From contig NZ_JAPNOA010000059.1 in the NCBI RefSeq assembly GCF_026626885.1, forward strand, positions 248,327-312,326: a stretch of DNA of 64,000 bases, written 5' to 3'. The translations under genes were made by a program, and so were the position numbers. The notes under the pieces were generated by a model. It worked only from the letters and a program-made list of their open reading frames with translations, searched no databases and had not been told where the DNA came from. Numbering within the stretch: position 1 is the stretch's first letter; each line of letters begins with the position of its first letter. Positions 39,854 through 49,899 of the stretch are shown one piece after another. The DNA comes from Parathalassolituus penaei. Its GTDB lineage: Bacteria; Pseudomonadota; Gammaproteobacteria; Pseudomonadales; Oceanobacteraceae.

Positions 39854-40374
39854 GATTCCATCGCCTTGATTCGTTTCTTGAGTTCGCTGACCACCCAGCG
39901 CGGATTACGCTGGTCAGTTTGCAGAATAATATCTGCTACCTCCCGATACAGGGGGTCACGCTTTTTAAAGAGATCCCGCAGCACCTGCGCAGGATTGGCA
40001 GTTTGCAACAGAGGGCGATTCTTGTCCTTGGCGGTACGGGCAATCTGCTGCTCAACGGATGTGCAGAGATAAACCACAACGCCTCGGGATGACAGATGCT
40101 CGCGATTGAGATCCCGCATCACCACGCCACCACCCGTTGCCAACACTACGCCCGAGCGCAGCGTCAGCTGGTCAATAGCCTGCTCTTCGCGATCGCGAAA
40201 ACCAGCCTCCCCCTCCATGTCAAAAATCCAGGGGATAGTGGCGCCACAGCGTTCCTCAATGTATTTATCGGAGTCGACAAACTCCATACCGAGCTCACTG
40301 GAAAGCAAACGGCCAATGGTGGTTTTACCCGCCCCCATTGGCCCTACAAGGAATATTGATTGATCAGATGGCAT
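39850..40374 (-). CDS. aroK: Shikimate kinase AroK
   Basis: A 174-residue P-loop kinase phosphorylating shikimate. Walker [15 protein letters not shown], shikimate site GFRDREEQ and GGGVVM, and lid KDKNRPLL are intact. Lies 3 bp after the pilQ stop, so it is part of the pilMNOPQ-aroKB transcript. Confidence 0.97.
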   Translation of the reverse strand: MPSDQSIFLVGPMGAGKTTIGRLLSSELGMEFVDSDKYIEERCGATIPWIFDMEGEAGFRDREEQAIDQLTLRSGVVLATGGGVVMRDLNREHLSSRGVVVYLCTSVEQQIARTAKDKNRPLLQTANPAQVLRDLFKKRDPLYREVADIILQTDQRNPRWVVSELKKRIKAMES

Positions 40375-40377
40375 AAA

Positions 40378-42489
40378 CTATCTGGTGTTGAAGGTATCCT
40401 TCACCAGCCGTGGCGTAATAAAGACCAACAGCTCACTCTTGTCATCAGACTTTGAGGAGTACCGGAACAGGGATCCGATCAACGGCAAGTCACCAAAGAA
40501 TGGGGTCTTGCTGACGGAAACCACTTCCTCGGCACGGAAGATACCACCGAGTACCACTGTTTCGCCATTGTCTACGAGCACCTGGGTCTGAACCGAGTTG
40601 GTATTGATTGTAGGACCAGCACTGGTTTCTTCACCAATGGAGTCCTGGTTGATCACCAGATCCATAATGATACGGTCGTCCGGAGTAATCTGAGGAGTCA
40701 CTTCAAGCTTCAGCACTGCTGATTTGAAGGTAACACTCGTAGCACCACTGGAAGTCGACTCTTCGTATGGAATCTGGGTACCAGATTCAATCAGTGCTTT
40801 CTGGCCATCTGCCGTAATTACACGAGGCTGTGACACAATCTCGGCTCGACCATCAGTCTCAATTGCAGACAATTCCAGATCCAGCAAGAAATCAGCCGTC
40901 TGATATCCAATTGCAAAACTTGAAGCACTCGCAGATGTTGCACCAAAGTCCACAATATTGGCAGAGTCGAGATCAATATCGGATGTAGCAGTACTGGTGC
41001 CACTGGCGCGATCAAACAGAATCTGGTTGGTTTCAGAAATAGTAGTTTGACTCCCACCTCCTGTTATCCAATTAGATCCATTATCCTTGGCAACTGCCCC
41101 GCCCCATTTCACACCCATCTCTTCACCCACACTGGTGGTGGCTACCACAATACGGGCCTCAATCAGCACCTGACGCACCGGCACGTCAAGCATCACCAGC
41201 GCTTCGCGGATTTTTTCCAGGTTGGTCGCGGTGTCTTTCATCAGAATGGTGTTGGTGCGCTCATCCACTACCGCAGTACCACGCTCCGACAAAAGACCTT
41301 GATCAGAAGTCAGGATTTTGGCGATATCAGCAGCCTTGGCATACTTGAACTGCATGAATTCCTGAACCAGCGGAGCAAGCTCTTCAACCTGTTTTACCGC
41401 TTCCAGCTCGATCTTTTCACGAGCAGCAATCTCTTCAGCTGGCGCGATCAGCAATACCGAACCCATCTGACGCTTGCCCAGAGCCTTGGTTTTCAGTACC
41501 AGATCCAGAGCCTGATCCCATGGCACGTTTTGCAAACGCAGAGTGATACTGCCCTGAACGGTATCCGATGCCACCAGGTTCAGACCAGTGAAGTCAGCAA
41601 TCAGCTGCAGCACTGCACGGACTTCAATATCCTGAAAGTTCAGAGACAGTTTTTCACCAGTGTAAGGAAATTTCTTCTTACGCTCGTCCTGCGCAGAATC
41701 ATCTGGCACATTGGTAATGTTGATCGACAGCAGTTTGTCTGTTTGATAAGCCAGATATTCAAAATCATCTTTACCAGGCTCAATAATCACACGAGTACCA
41801 CCACCTTGAGCTTGTGTATCAACAAAGCGGACAGGCGTCGCAAAATCGGTTACATCCAGACGACGGCTCAGTTCTTTTGGCAAACGAACATTACCCAAGT
41901 CTGCAATAATGCGATTGCCTTCGCGACGAACATTGGCAGACGCACGGGCATCGTTCAACAGCACCAATACCTGACCATCGCCCTGCTCACCACGACGGAA
42001 GTCGACGTTAACAACCTTCATACCAGCAGCATCAGATGGTGTCAGCCCAGGAGTAGAATCCAGAGGTTGAGATTGCGAATACTGACTGCCACTGGTTTCA
42101 GCACCAACACGCACCAACAGCGAATTACCATCCGCACGAGTTGTATAAGCCACCAGACGGGACAAATTGATTACCAGCCGGGAACGATCCTGCGCGGTAA
42201 CGATCACAGCACTACGAGCATTACCAGCGCCAATCTGATGACTTTTGGATTTGAGATCACTGACCACTCCCGGCATATCGATCGCGATACGTGCGGGCTT
42301 TTCAATGGTGTAACCGCTGATTTGTGGCGGGGCGCTGTCGAAATCCAGACGAATTTCGGTTACATCCCCCGGCAGAGAGGAGAACTGAATATTCTTGAGA
42401 TTGGTGGCAGATGCCTGACCAGCGATCGCCAGCAGCGCTACCACAGAAAGCGCCGTGAGCAGTGAGTGCAGGGCTTTAACCAGTTTCAT
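40378..42489 (-). CDS. pilQ: Type IV pilus secretin PilQ
   Basis: About 703 residues from MKLVKALHSLLTAL with a signal peptide. Two N-terminal AMIN domains bind peptidoglycan; then an STN/N0 domain (LNFQDIEVRAVLQLIADFTGLN), N1, and the C-terminal secretin barrel (VLIEARIVVATTSVGEEMGVKWGG through VLGGIFRAEE and LVFITPRLV). Forms the outer-membrane pore for the pilus. Starts 1 bp from the pilP stop. Confidence 0.96.
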   Translation of the reverse strand: MKLVKALHSLLTALSVVALLAIAGQASATNLKNIQFSSLPGDVTEIRLDFDSAPPQISGYTIEKPARIAIDMPGVVSDLKSKSHQIGAGNARSAVIVTAQDRSRLVINLSRLVAYTTRADGNSLLVRVGAETSGSQYSQSQPLDSTPGLTPSDAAGMKVVNVDFRRGEQGDGQVLVLLNDARASANVRREGNRIIADLGNVRLPKELSRRLDVTDFATPVRFVDTQAQGGGTRVIIEPGKDDFEYLAYQTDKLLSINITNVPDDSAQDERKKKFPYTGEKLSLNFQDIEVRAVLQLIADFTGLNLVASDTVQGSITLRLQNVPWDQALDLVLKTKALGKRQMGSVLLIAPAEEIAAREKIELEAVKQVEELAPLVQEFMQFKYAKAADIAKILTSDQGLLSERGTAVVDERTNTILMKDTATNLEKIREALVMLDVPVRQVLIEARIVVATTSVGEEMGVKWGGAVAKDNGSNWITGGGSQTTISETNQILFDRASGTSTATSDIDLDSANIVDFGATSASASSFAIGYQTADFLLDLELSAIETDGRAEIVSQPRVITADGQKALIESGTQIPYEESTSSGATSVTFKSAVLKLEVTPQITPDDRIIMDLVINQDSIGEETSAGPTINTNSVQTQVLVDNGETVVLGGIFRAEEVVSVSKTPFFGDLPLIGSLFRYSSKSDDKSELLVFITPRLVKDTFNTR

Positions 42490-42490
42490 G

Positions 42491-43036
42491 TCAGTCTTCT
42501 CCGCCAATTCCGTCCAGTGCAATTGTTTTCGGGCGTTCTACCCACCCACCCAGGCCATTTGGCACGATTTCGATGAGGTTCATACGGTTTTCAGAAATAT
42601 TGATGATACGCCCGTGGTTTTGGCCCATATAGGAGCCTTCACGCACACGCACGGTGCCACCGTCACCATCCCGAACCAAAGCCCACAGAATACCATCCGA
42701 GCCCGACATGGTGCCTTTCATAGCCAGTTCTGCCAATGGATATTGCTCCAGATGCTCTTTCGGGCGATCGAGATCGGGACGTACATCACTATCCGGCCCG
42801 GCCGATTTCAGGCTCTCATCCACAACAACCGGCAGCTCAAATGGAGAGCGTAGACCAGCTGCGCTATAACTGAAGTATTCGTAAGGTTTGAATACCGGGA
42901 TCGGCTCAATACGGCCTCGCGGACGTTTTTGCAGATCGTTCACATATTGCTGAAGGTCGGACGTATCAGCAGTACCACCACAGCCTTGTAAAACCGTTGC
43001 GAAAGCCATGACGCAAATCAAAGAGGCGTGTTTCAT
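42491..43036 (-). CDS. pilP: Type IV pilus assembly lipoprotein PilP
   Basis: A 181-residue lipoprotein (lipobox near MAFATVLQGC) with the PilP beta-domain (about 85-170, GDGGTVRVREGSYMGQNHG). Links the inner-membrane PilMNO platform to the secretin. Overlaps the pilO stop by one base (TAATG). Confidence 0.95.
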   Translation of the reverse strand: MKHASLICVMAFATVLQGCGGTADTSDLQQYVNDLQKRPRGRIEPIPVFKPYEYFSYSAAGLRSPFELPVVVDESLKSAGPDSDVRPDLDRPKEHLEQYPLAELAMKGTMSGSDGILWALVRDGDGGTVRVREGSYMGQNHGRIINISENRMNLIEIVPNGLGGWVERPKTIALDGIGGED

Positions 43037-43725
43037 TATCTGTTGCCTCCATTGCGGTTAGCAGCAGGCCTCGGAGCACCTGATTTACCACCACTCTCGT
43101 CGGATCCATACTGATAGGTCTTGGCAAGAATCATCATACTGAGCTCACCATCTTTATCGGCAACGATCGTAAAGTCATGCAGGGTCACAATACGCGGTAA
43201 TGCCGCCACCCCAGACACAAAGGCGCCCATTTCGTGGTAACCACCCGCAACGCGGATATTGATCGGCAGTTCCTTATAAAACTCGGTCTGGACGATTGAT
43301 TCCGGCGCGATTGCATTCAACTGCAAACCAGCGCCCAACGCCGTGGCACTGATATCATCAATCAGGCCCGGAACTTCGGTGTCCTTTGGCAGTTGCTTCA
43401 GCAATGTACCGAAAGTCTCTTCCATTTCTTTCAGCTGCTCGCGGTATGGATCCAAATTAGCCACCCGAAAAGACTTTTGTTCTACATCTTTTTTGAGTAC
43501 TTCTTCCTTCGAAATAGAGTTGGCCAGCTGACCTCGAAGATCATCAACCAGAAAAAAGTAGCCGCCAACCATCACTGCTACAGCAACCAAAAAAGCAAAA
43601 AAAATCTTGCCCGCAATGGGCCATGAGCCCATGTCTTCCCAGTCGATGTTGTTAATGTCATTAGGGTCAATTGACTTTAGCTGCTCAAACAGCCCCCCAA
43701 CATCCAAGCTCTTTCCCTTAGCCAT
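43036..43725 (-). CDS. pilO: Type IV pilus assembly protein PilO
   Basis: A 229-residue bitopic protein: TM near residues 35-52 (IAGKIFFAFLVAVAVMVGGYFF), coiled coil, then a ferredoxin-like periplasmic domain. Pairs with PilN in the alignment complex. Gap of 2 bp from pilN. Confidence 0.95.
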   Translation of the reverse strand: MAKGKSLDVGGLFEQLKSIDPNDINNIDWEDMGSWPIAGKIFFAFLVAVAVMVGGYFFLVDDLRGQLANSISKEEVLKKDVEQKSFRVANLDPYREQLKEMEETFGTLLKQLPKDTEVPGLIDDISATALGAGLQLNAIAPESIVQTEFYKELPINIRVAGGYHEMGAFVSGVAALPRIVTLHDFTIVADKDGELSMMILAKTYQYGSDESGGKSGAPRPAANRNGGNR

Positions 43726-43727
43726 GT

Positions 43728-44279
43728 TTATTTTTCCTCCTGGGAGCCAGGCTCAACACGCTTCATGGTTACTTCGAAACGGTTACCCCCGGACTTATCC
43801 GCCTGCACCACCATCAATGCTGGGTCAGCGAACCATTCAGAACGATCAAAGTTACGCATCAAGGCCGCAACGCGGTTGTTGGACTTGGCAACGCCTTTGA
43901 CAGTCACCTGATTCTGTTTGACCTCCAGATCAGTAAAATAAAGGTCTTCAGGGACGGCACGAGCAATTTCATCAAAAACACGCACAATAACCGGACGTTT
44001 ACCCTGCAAATCCTGAATCAGCTCCATACGCTCGATCAGTTGATCACGAGTATTGGTCAGCTCCTGGATTTCCTTGATCTTGCCATCCAGAATTTGTGAT
44101 TGGCTCACCAAATACTGGTTGCGATATTCCTGACCAGCAATCTGCTCATCAAAATAGGTTTTACCAGCCCAAACTACGGCAAAAGCCGCAAAAGCCACCA
44201 ATCCAAGAACGGATAGATATTCATTTTGCTTTTGCTTTTTATAAGCATCGCGCCAGGGCAGAAGGTTAATCTTGGCCAT
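43728..44279 (-). CDS. pilN: Type IV pilus assembly protein PilN
   Basis: About 183 residues from MAKINLLPWRD, the conserved N-terminal motif that binds PilM. One TM segment (about 21-40), then a coiled coil and a periplasmic domain. Start overlaps the pilM stop as ATGA. Confidence 0.95.
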   Translation of the reverse strand: MAKINLLPWRDAYKKQKQNEYLSVLGLVAFAAFAVVWAGKTYFDEQIAGQEYRNQYLVSQSQILDGKIKEIQELTNTRDQLIERMELIQDLQGKRPVIVRVFDEIARAVPEDLYFTDLEVKQNQVTVKGVAKSNNRVAALMRNFDRSEWFADPALMVVQADKSGGNRFEVTMKRVEPGSQEEK

Positions 44280-45343
44280 CAGTCGAATCCTCGCATCGCC
44301 AGACCACAAGCAACCATCAGCGACGGCGCATCAGCATGCAGCGCTGCTGCATTGACGTTTTTCGCCAGAGTCATATGACGGAACGGATTAGCTACCATAA
44401 CCGAAAGCCCCAACTCAGTACGGATCTTGTCTTCCAAACCAGGCAGTAATGCAGTGCCACCTGCAAGAATCAGATAATCAATATCGTTAAACTGGCTGGA
44501 TGAATAGAAGAACTGTAATGAACGACTGGCCTGCTGCACCACCGCAGCACGGAACGGTTCAAGAACTTCAGGTTCATAGTCATCCGGAAGTCCATCACCA
44601 TTACGTGCCAGAGCAGCCTCGTCTTCGTTAAGGCCATAGCGACGCATAATGTCCTCGACCAACTGGCGACCGCCAAAAAGCTGCTCACGGGTATAAACCG
44701 ATGCACCTTTGTGGATCACGTTAAGAGTCGTCATGGTTGCACCGATATCCAGAACACCAACGGTCTGGACGTTATCACCATCCAGCTGTTCCTTGATGAG
44801 ACTGAATGCGCGTTCGGTACAAAATGCTTCAATGTCGATTACCGTGGCCTGCAAATCTGCGTATTCGACCACATCCTTGCGACGCTCCACCGTTTCAGTA
44901 CGGCACGCGGCCAACAGGACCATCACCACTTCCTTGTTATTGGCAGGAGATTCGAGACGCTCCCAATCCAGAGCAACCTCGTCGAGGGGATACGGGATAT
45001 ATTGATCAGCATCCAGACGGATCTGGGTTTCCATCTCGTTATCACTAAGACTGGAACTCATCTGGATGGTTTTGGTAATCACCGATGATCCGGCAACAGC
45101 CAGAGCTGCCAATTTGGCACTTGAGCGGGATTTTGCAATGGCTCGGCGAATCGCTTCTCCGACTTCCTCATCGTTGTTAATGCCCTGTTCTACCACAGCG
45201 TTGGGAGGAAGGGGCTCGGAAGCATAAGCCTCGACCCGATAGCGATCATCATTGCGGCTTAACTCCAGGACTTTAACCGACGTGGAACTGATGTCCACGC
45301 CAAGAAGAGACTTGCTCTTCTTGCCAAACAGATTCGCCAGCAC
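44279..45343 (-). CDS. pilM: Type IV pilus assembly ATPase-like protein PilM
   Basis: A 354-residue cytoplasmic FtsA/actin-fold protein (LLGVDISSTSVKVLEL, VGVLDIGATMTTLNV, ILAGGTALLPGLE). Binds the PilN N-terminus at the pilus base. First gene of pilMNOPQ and divergent from ponA, as in related genomes. Confidence 0.96.
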   Translation of the reverse strand: MLANLFGKKSKSLLGVDISSTSVKVLELSRNDDRYRVEAYASEPLPPNAVVEQGINNDEEVGEAIRRAIAKSRSSAKLAALAVAGSSVITKTIQMSSSLSDNEMETQIRLDADQYIPYPLDEVALDWERLESPANNKEVVMVLLAACRTETVERRKDVVEYADLQATVIDIEAFCTERAFSLIKEQLDGDNVQTVGVLDIGATMTTLNVIHKGASVYTREQLFGGRQLVEDIMRRYGLNEDEAALARNGDGLPDDYEPEVLEPFRAAVVQQASRSLQFFYSSSQFNDIDYLILAGGTALLPGLEDKIRTELGLSVMVANPFRHMTLAKNVNAAALHADAPSLMVACGLAMRGFD

Positions 45344-45411
45344 AACAAAATCCTCTTAAAAATCGAGCACTTGCGCAAACAAGCTCAGATTGATCCTATA
45401 TATGCGAGGCC

Positions 45412-45455
45412 ATTATAAGCACAATCCTATTAAAAGGACAAAAAACCCTTATAAT
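45412..45455. promoter_or_regulatory. Back-to-back pilM and ponA promoter region
   Basis: Minus strand: TATAAT (plus 45412-45417) with TTGTCC 18 bp upstream (plus 45436-45441), suiting pilM. Plus strand: TATAAT at 45450-45455, 48 bp before ponA, with no good -35. The two -10 boxes are about 33 bp apart, so polymerases may compete. Confidence 0.5.
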
Positions 45456-45503
45456 GCGCCGTCTATTAATTAGCCCGCCCGCCGAACCGGATCACATACC
45501 GCC

Positions 45504-47936
45504 ATGATGAGCGTGAAAACCCCTGTCAAATTAGCTGTATGGCTTTTTCTTTCCGTCTGCTCAGGCACTGCCATCCTGCTCATGGGAGCCTATCTTTATC
45601 TGGCTCCGACCTTACCTGACGCGCAGGCATTGCGCGAGGTCGATCTTCAGACGCCACTGCGCGTCTACACCGCTGATGGCAAGCTGATCAGCGAGTTTGG
45701 CGAGAAACGCCGCACCCCACTGACCTATAGCCAGATTCCACCGCGTTTTATTGACGCTTTACTGGCTTCTGAAGACGATGCTTTTTTCGAGCACTACGGC
45801 ATTGATGTTAAAGGACTTTTACGCGCCTCGCTGGAACTGATTCGCACTGGCCGGAAAAAATCTGGCGGCAGCACCATCACCATGCAGGTAGCAAAAAACT
45901 ACTATCTGTCGAGTGAAAAAAGCTTTGGTCGGAAATTTACCGAAATATTACTGGCATTAAAAATTGAGCAGGCCCTCACAAAAGAGGAGATCCTCGAGTT
46001 ATATGTCAATAAAATTTACCTTGGCAAACGTGCATATGGTATCGAAGCGGCTGCACAGGTTTATTACGGTAAAAGTATTCAGGAACTTAATCTGGCCCAA
46101 ACTGCCATGATTGCGGGCCTGCCCCAAGCACCATCCGCAGCAAACCCGGTGAATAGCCCACAACGAGCCCTGGAACGTCGTAATTATGTTCTGTCACGGA
46201 TGCTGGAGCTGAAAAAAATCACCGAAGCCGAGTATCGACAAGCAAGTGCAGAACCGGTGACCGCACGTTACCACGGCGCCAACACGGAAGTATCAGCACC
46301 GTACGTGGCCGAAATGGTCCGTCAGTACATTGTTGCCACCTATGGCGAAGACAAAGCCTATACACAGGGCTTCCGGGTTTTCACCAGCATTGATTCAACC
46401 CGTCAGCTTTCAGCCAACCTCGCTCTGCAGCGTGGCCTGCTCGATTACGACCGTGCTCACGGTTATCGTCAGAAGCCAGCCTTTGCTCCGATGATCAAGG
46501 GTACTCAGGTTTCCCGCGAAGAGTGGCTGCAACCGGGCAAAGATGAAGCACCGCTGGACTGGGACGCGACCCTTCCACAATGGCATGACGCCATTGCGGC
46601 CACCGAGCCAGACGGTGTCATCGCAACGGCAATTGTCAGCCGGGTGACCGACAAAGGAGCCTGGATCTACACTGGCGAGCAGTTCCTGTTTCTACCGTAC
46701 GAAGGTCTGTCCTGGGCAGCCCCCTTCCTGAATATCAACGCCATGGGCAAACGTCCGGCACATACCTCAGACCTGTTGAGCCGCGGCCAGAAGATCATGT
46801 TCGAACGTCGTGGTGAGCACCTGCTACTGGCACAGAAACCGGCTGTCGAGAGTGCCTTGGTATCGGTAGACCCGCAAACTGGTGGCATTCAGGCTCTGGT
46901 CGGTGGCTTTACCCAAGCCGACAATCAGTTCAACCGCGTCACCCAGGCACAACGCCAGCCAGGATCAGCCTTCAAGCCTTTTGTTTACAGTGCCGCACTT
47001 GCCAATGGTTTCACGCCTGCAACCATCATCAATGACGCGCCGGTGGTTTATGAAGACGCCAGCCTCGAAGATGGCAGCTGGAGACCAGAAAACTATAACG
47101 GCAAATTTAATGGTCCGACGCGCCTGCGTCAGGCGCTGTACCGCTCACAGAACCTGGTATCCATTCGCATACTGAGTCAGATCACTCCACGCAAGGCGAT
47201 CGAATATATCCGTCCATTTGGATTCCAAAACGCCAATCTGCAAGCAGAACTGTCACTCGCACTGGGCACCTCTGCAGTAACACCGCTACAGCTGGCAGGT
47301 GCATACGGCACTCTGGCTAATGGTGGTTTCGCCGTAGAGCCATGGCTGATTGATCGAATCGAAGACTCAAACGGCAGCGAACTGGTACAACATAGCCCCG
47401 TTATTCTATGTGATGGCTGCACGGCTCCGGAAGGCAGCAAAGTGGCGCCTCGGGTAATGGATGCACGCACCAACTTTCTGATAGTGGACATGCTGCAAGA
47501 TGTAGTTAAACGAGGCACAGCAGTCAAAGCCAAAGAACTTGGCCGTACTGATCTGGCGGGAAAAACCGGGACGACTAACGACCAGAAAGACGCCTGGTTC
47601 TCAGGCTTCAACCGCAATCTGGTAACCACCGTCTGGGTGGGGTTTGATACACCATCAACATTGGGCAAAGCCGCATTTGGTGGCACTACGGCCCTGCCAA
47701 TCTGGATGGCCTATATGAAAGAAGCCCTCAAGGGGGTTCCAGAACAGGAACCTGTAATGCCGGAAGGCATTGTCACAGCGATGATAGACCCAACCACTGG
47801 CTTGCTGGCAGCTCCAGGCCAACCGGATGCCATCAATGAGTTCTTCCGCGAGGAAGATGTACCAAAAGAATCCGCCACTGTGCGCCTGGAAACCGGCAAC
47901 GGCACCACGGTAAGCGCACCTGAAATGTTGTTCTGA
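45504..47936 (+). CDS. ponA: Class A penicillin-binding protein 1A
   Basis: An 810-residue bifunctional peptidoglycan synthase. TM anchor (about 10-32), GT51 glycosyltransferase (EDDAFFEHYGIDVKGLLRA with the catalytic Glu; GGSTITMQVAKNYYL), an OB-like insert, and the transpeptidase with active-site SAFK (RQPGSAFKPFVYSAAL), the SQN motif (YRSQNLVS) and KTGTTND. Location divergent from pilM is conserved. Confidence 0.96.
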   Translation: MMSVKTPVKLAVWLFLSVCSGTAILLMGAYLYLAPTLPDAQALREVDLQTPLRVYTADGKLISEFGEKRRTPLTYSQIPPRFIDALLASEDDAFFEHYGIDVKGLLRASLELIRTGRKKSGGSTITMQVAKNYYLSSEKSFGRKFTEILLALKIEQALTKEEILELYVNKIYLGKRAYGIEAAAQVYYGKSIQELNLAQTAMIAGLPQAPSAANPVNSPQRALERRNYVLSRMLELKKITEAEYRQASAEPVTARYHGANTEVSAPYVAEMVRQYIVATYGEDKAYTQGFRVFTSIDSTRQLSANLALQRGLLDYDRAHGYRQKPAFAPMIKGTQVSREEWLQPGKDEAPLDWDATLPQWHDAIAATEPDGVIATAIVSRVTDKGAWIYTGEQFLFLPYEGLSWAAPFLNINAMGKRPAHTSDLLSRGQKIMFERRGEHLLLAQKPAVESALVSVDPQTGGIQALVGGFTQADNQFNRVTQAQRQPGSAFKPFVYSAALANGFTPATIINDAPVVYEDASLEDGSWRPENYNGKFNGPTRLRQALYRSQNLVSIRILSQITPRKAIEYIRPFGFQNANLQAELSLALGTSAVTPLQLAGAYGTLANGGFAVEPWLIDRIEDSNGSELVQHSPVILCDGCTAPEGSKVAPRVMDARTNFLIVDMLQDVVKRGTAVKAKELGRTDLAGKTGTTNDQKDAWFSGFNRNLVTTVWVGFDTPSTLGKAAFGGTTALPIWMAYMKEALKGVPEQEPVMPEGIVTAMIDPTTGLLAAPGQPDAINEFFREEDVPKESATVRLETGNGTTVSAPEMLF

Positions 47937-47948
47937 CGCCACCATATT

Positions 47949-47969
47949 AGCGACAACCGTCGCTTTATG
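47949..47969. terminator. Weak hairpin between convergent ponA and hydrolase genes
   Basis: AGCGAC-aacc-GTCGCT followed by TTTA. The T-run is short, so termination efficiency is doubtful. Confidence 0.4.
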
Positions 47970-47995
47970 GACAAATAGCTTGCCCCCAGCAGACG

Positions 47996-48877
47996 TCAGG
48001 AAGTCAGGAAGCCTTTGATCGCCAGTATCTGGTCGCGTGCCATCAGCGCCGGGGCATGGCCAATGCCGGGGAACTCGGCCAGCTGAACATTGGACTGGGC
48101 CGCCATCTGGCGCGCGGTTTCTGGTAACAGCAAATCAGACACGCCCCCGCGAATCAGCAATACCCGCGTGGTCACCGCCGTCCACACGGGCGACAGATCC
48201 ACATCCGTCAGAATCGGTACGTTGGCAAAGGCGTTGGCGATGGTCGGGTCGTAGCGCAGGCGCAAGGTGCCAGGGTGAACCGGATCAGGTTCGGCGCTGT
48301 GATGAGCCAGATGCTGCCACTGCTCGTCGGTTAACGGTCCGAATGGCGCGGCGACCACACGCAAATACCGCTCAACGGCGGCTTCATCAGCAAAACCGCT
48401 ATCTTTACCGACGTAACTGGCCAGCCGCTGCAGGGCTTCCTTGGGAATAAACCAGCCAACGTCGTTCATCACCAGATGCTCAATAGGCGATGCCGGATGG
48501 GCAGCGATCATCATACCAATCAGCCCCCCCATGGAAGTGCCAACCCAGTCGAGGGTTGTGACCTGGTATTTCAGCAACAGCTGTTGCAGCAGTTGCTGCA
48601 TCTGGCCGATATACAGTGGATAACCGTAATGCTCGGGGTGCTCCAGCCACTGGCTGTCGCCGCGTCCGACCACATCGGCTGAAACCACCCGATAACCATC
48701 CGCTACCAGCGCACGGGCCAGATAATCAAAGTCATGGGCGTTGCGAGTCAGGCCATGCACACATAACACCAGCTTGCGCGCCGGGCCTTCTGGTTCCCAC
48801 AGCAGGTAACTGCCGGTGAGTGGGCCTTCGGGGGATTGATAGAGGTAGTCGATGCGGGTTGGCTGAACCGGGGTCAT
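47996..48877 (-). CDS. Alpha/beta hydrolase
   Basis: A 293-residue alpha/beta-fold hydrolase. Oxyanion HG motif VLCVHGLTRNAHDF, nucleophile Ser in GTSMGGLIGMM, acid Asp in GGVSDLLLP and His in GIGHAPALM complete a catalytic triad. The substrate (ester, lactone or other) is not deducible. No signal peptide. It is alone on its strand between ponA and a SPOR gene. Confidence 0.88.
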   Translation of the reverse strand: MTPVQPTRIDYLYQSPEGPLTGSYLLWEPEGPARKLVLCVHGLTRNAHDFDYLARALVADGYRVVSADVVGRGDSQWLEHPEHYGYPLYIGQMQQLLQQLLLKYQVTTLDWVGTSMGGLIGMMIAAHPASPIEHLVMNDVGWFIPKEALQRLASYVGKDSGFADEAAVERYLRVVAAPFGPLTDEQWQHLAHHSAEPDPVHPGTLRLRYDPTIANAFANVPILTDVDLSPVWTAVTTRVLLIRGGVSDLLLPETARQMAAQSNVQLAEFPGIGHAPALMARDQILAIKGFLTS

Positions 48878-48989
48878 ACGTATCTCCCTGACAGGATGAC
48901 AGTTCCCGGACAGCTTCCCGTATCACCTGGACAACAGCAAGCCCAGTTATGCGACCAGGTTCGCAACTGTCCGATGCAAGAAAAAACGC

Positions 48990-49787
48990 TTACTTTTTCA
49001 CCACAATGGCGTTAATGCCATGGCTGGCAAGCGTCGACTGCGCACGCGCGGCGCTGTTGCGATCACTGAAGGGGCCAACATACACACGATACCAGGTGGC
49101 ACCGTTTACCACGGAGCTGGATGTCCAGGCGCTGAGGCCAATCAGCAACAGGTTGGCGCGCTGATTTTCAGCGTCGGCACTGGTGCGGAATGAGCTGACT
49201 TGTACCAGGAAACTCTCACCGGAGGCCGCCGGTGCAGGTGCCGCAGGAGCAGCAGCCGGCGCTTTGGGAGCTGCCGCAGGAGCAACCGGTGCCGCAGCAC
49301 GGCTGATCGAAGCCAGTTGCTGAGCCGACTGTGCGGGCTGGGCAATCGGTTGCTGGATCGGCGTTGGTTTGGTGGTCGGCGCACTCGCCGGAGTAGCTGC
49401 TGGAGCGGTCGCTGGTGTTGCTGCTACACGCCCTGCCGCAATTGCCTGATTACGGGCAGCCAGCTCGATCGGATCGTTTGGATCAATCGGAACAACCTTG
49501 GGAGTCGACTTGTATTTGCTGTCGGCATACGGTGATTCGACCTTTTGCTCTTCCAGCAGGCGGTAGAAATCGTAGGCCGGTTTGACGGCACCATCCGATA
49601 CTTCGTTTTTGGCGCGATCAATCCCTTCCTGCAGGATTCGACCGGTATCGCGGCGCACGGAATCCAGATCGGAACCTGCCGGAACCGTACGCAGGTACAT
49701 CAGAAACCCGATAAAGGCGATCATAAGCGCCGGAGTGGCAAACCAGATCCATCCCGGCAGTCGACTACTGCTACTTGCCTTGGCCAT
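48990..49787 (-). CDS. SPOR-domain membrane protein (FtsN-like)
   Basis: A 265-residue bitopic protein: TM at about 11-28 (WIWFATPALMIAFIGFLMYL), a Pro/Ala/Thr-rich linker (about 110-190) and a C-terminal SPOR domain (SFLVQVSSFRTSADAENQRA ... GATWYRVYVGPF). Position next to argS corresponds to the SPOR gene beside argS in Pseudomonas. Probably acts at the division septum. Confidence 0.88.
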   Translation of the reverse strand: MAKASSSSRLPGWIWFATPALMIAFIGFLMYLRTVPAGSDLDSVRRDTGRILQEGIDRAKNEVSDGAVKPAYDFYRLLEEQKVESPYADSKYKSTPKVVPIDPNDPIELAARNQAIAAGRVAATPATAPAATPASAPTTKPTPIQQPIAQPAQSAQQLASISRAAAPVAPAAAPKAPAAAPAAPAPAASGESFLVQVSSFRTSADAENQRANLLLIGLSAWTSSSVVNGATWYRVYVGPFSDRNSAARAQSTLASHGINAIVVKK

Positions 49788-49820
49788 TGCTGTTCATCCC
49801 GATGAAACCAGTCCAGAGTA

Positions 49821-49868
49821 ATGGGCCGACATGCTGCCAGCCCATTACGACAACCGTGAGGTTGTCGT
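49821..49868. repeat. Two hairpins between argS and the SPOR gene
   Basis: ATGGGC/GCCCAT (49821-49845) and a 9-bp perfect stem ACGACAACC-gtga-GGTTGTCGT (49847-49868). Neither is followed by a T-run on the minus strand, so they may mark processing or attenuation between argS and the SPOR gene. Confidence 0.5.
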
Positions 49869-49899
49869 TCTCATTTTGCGATGTGCGTCAGCACTCTGA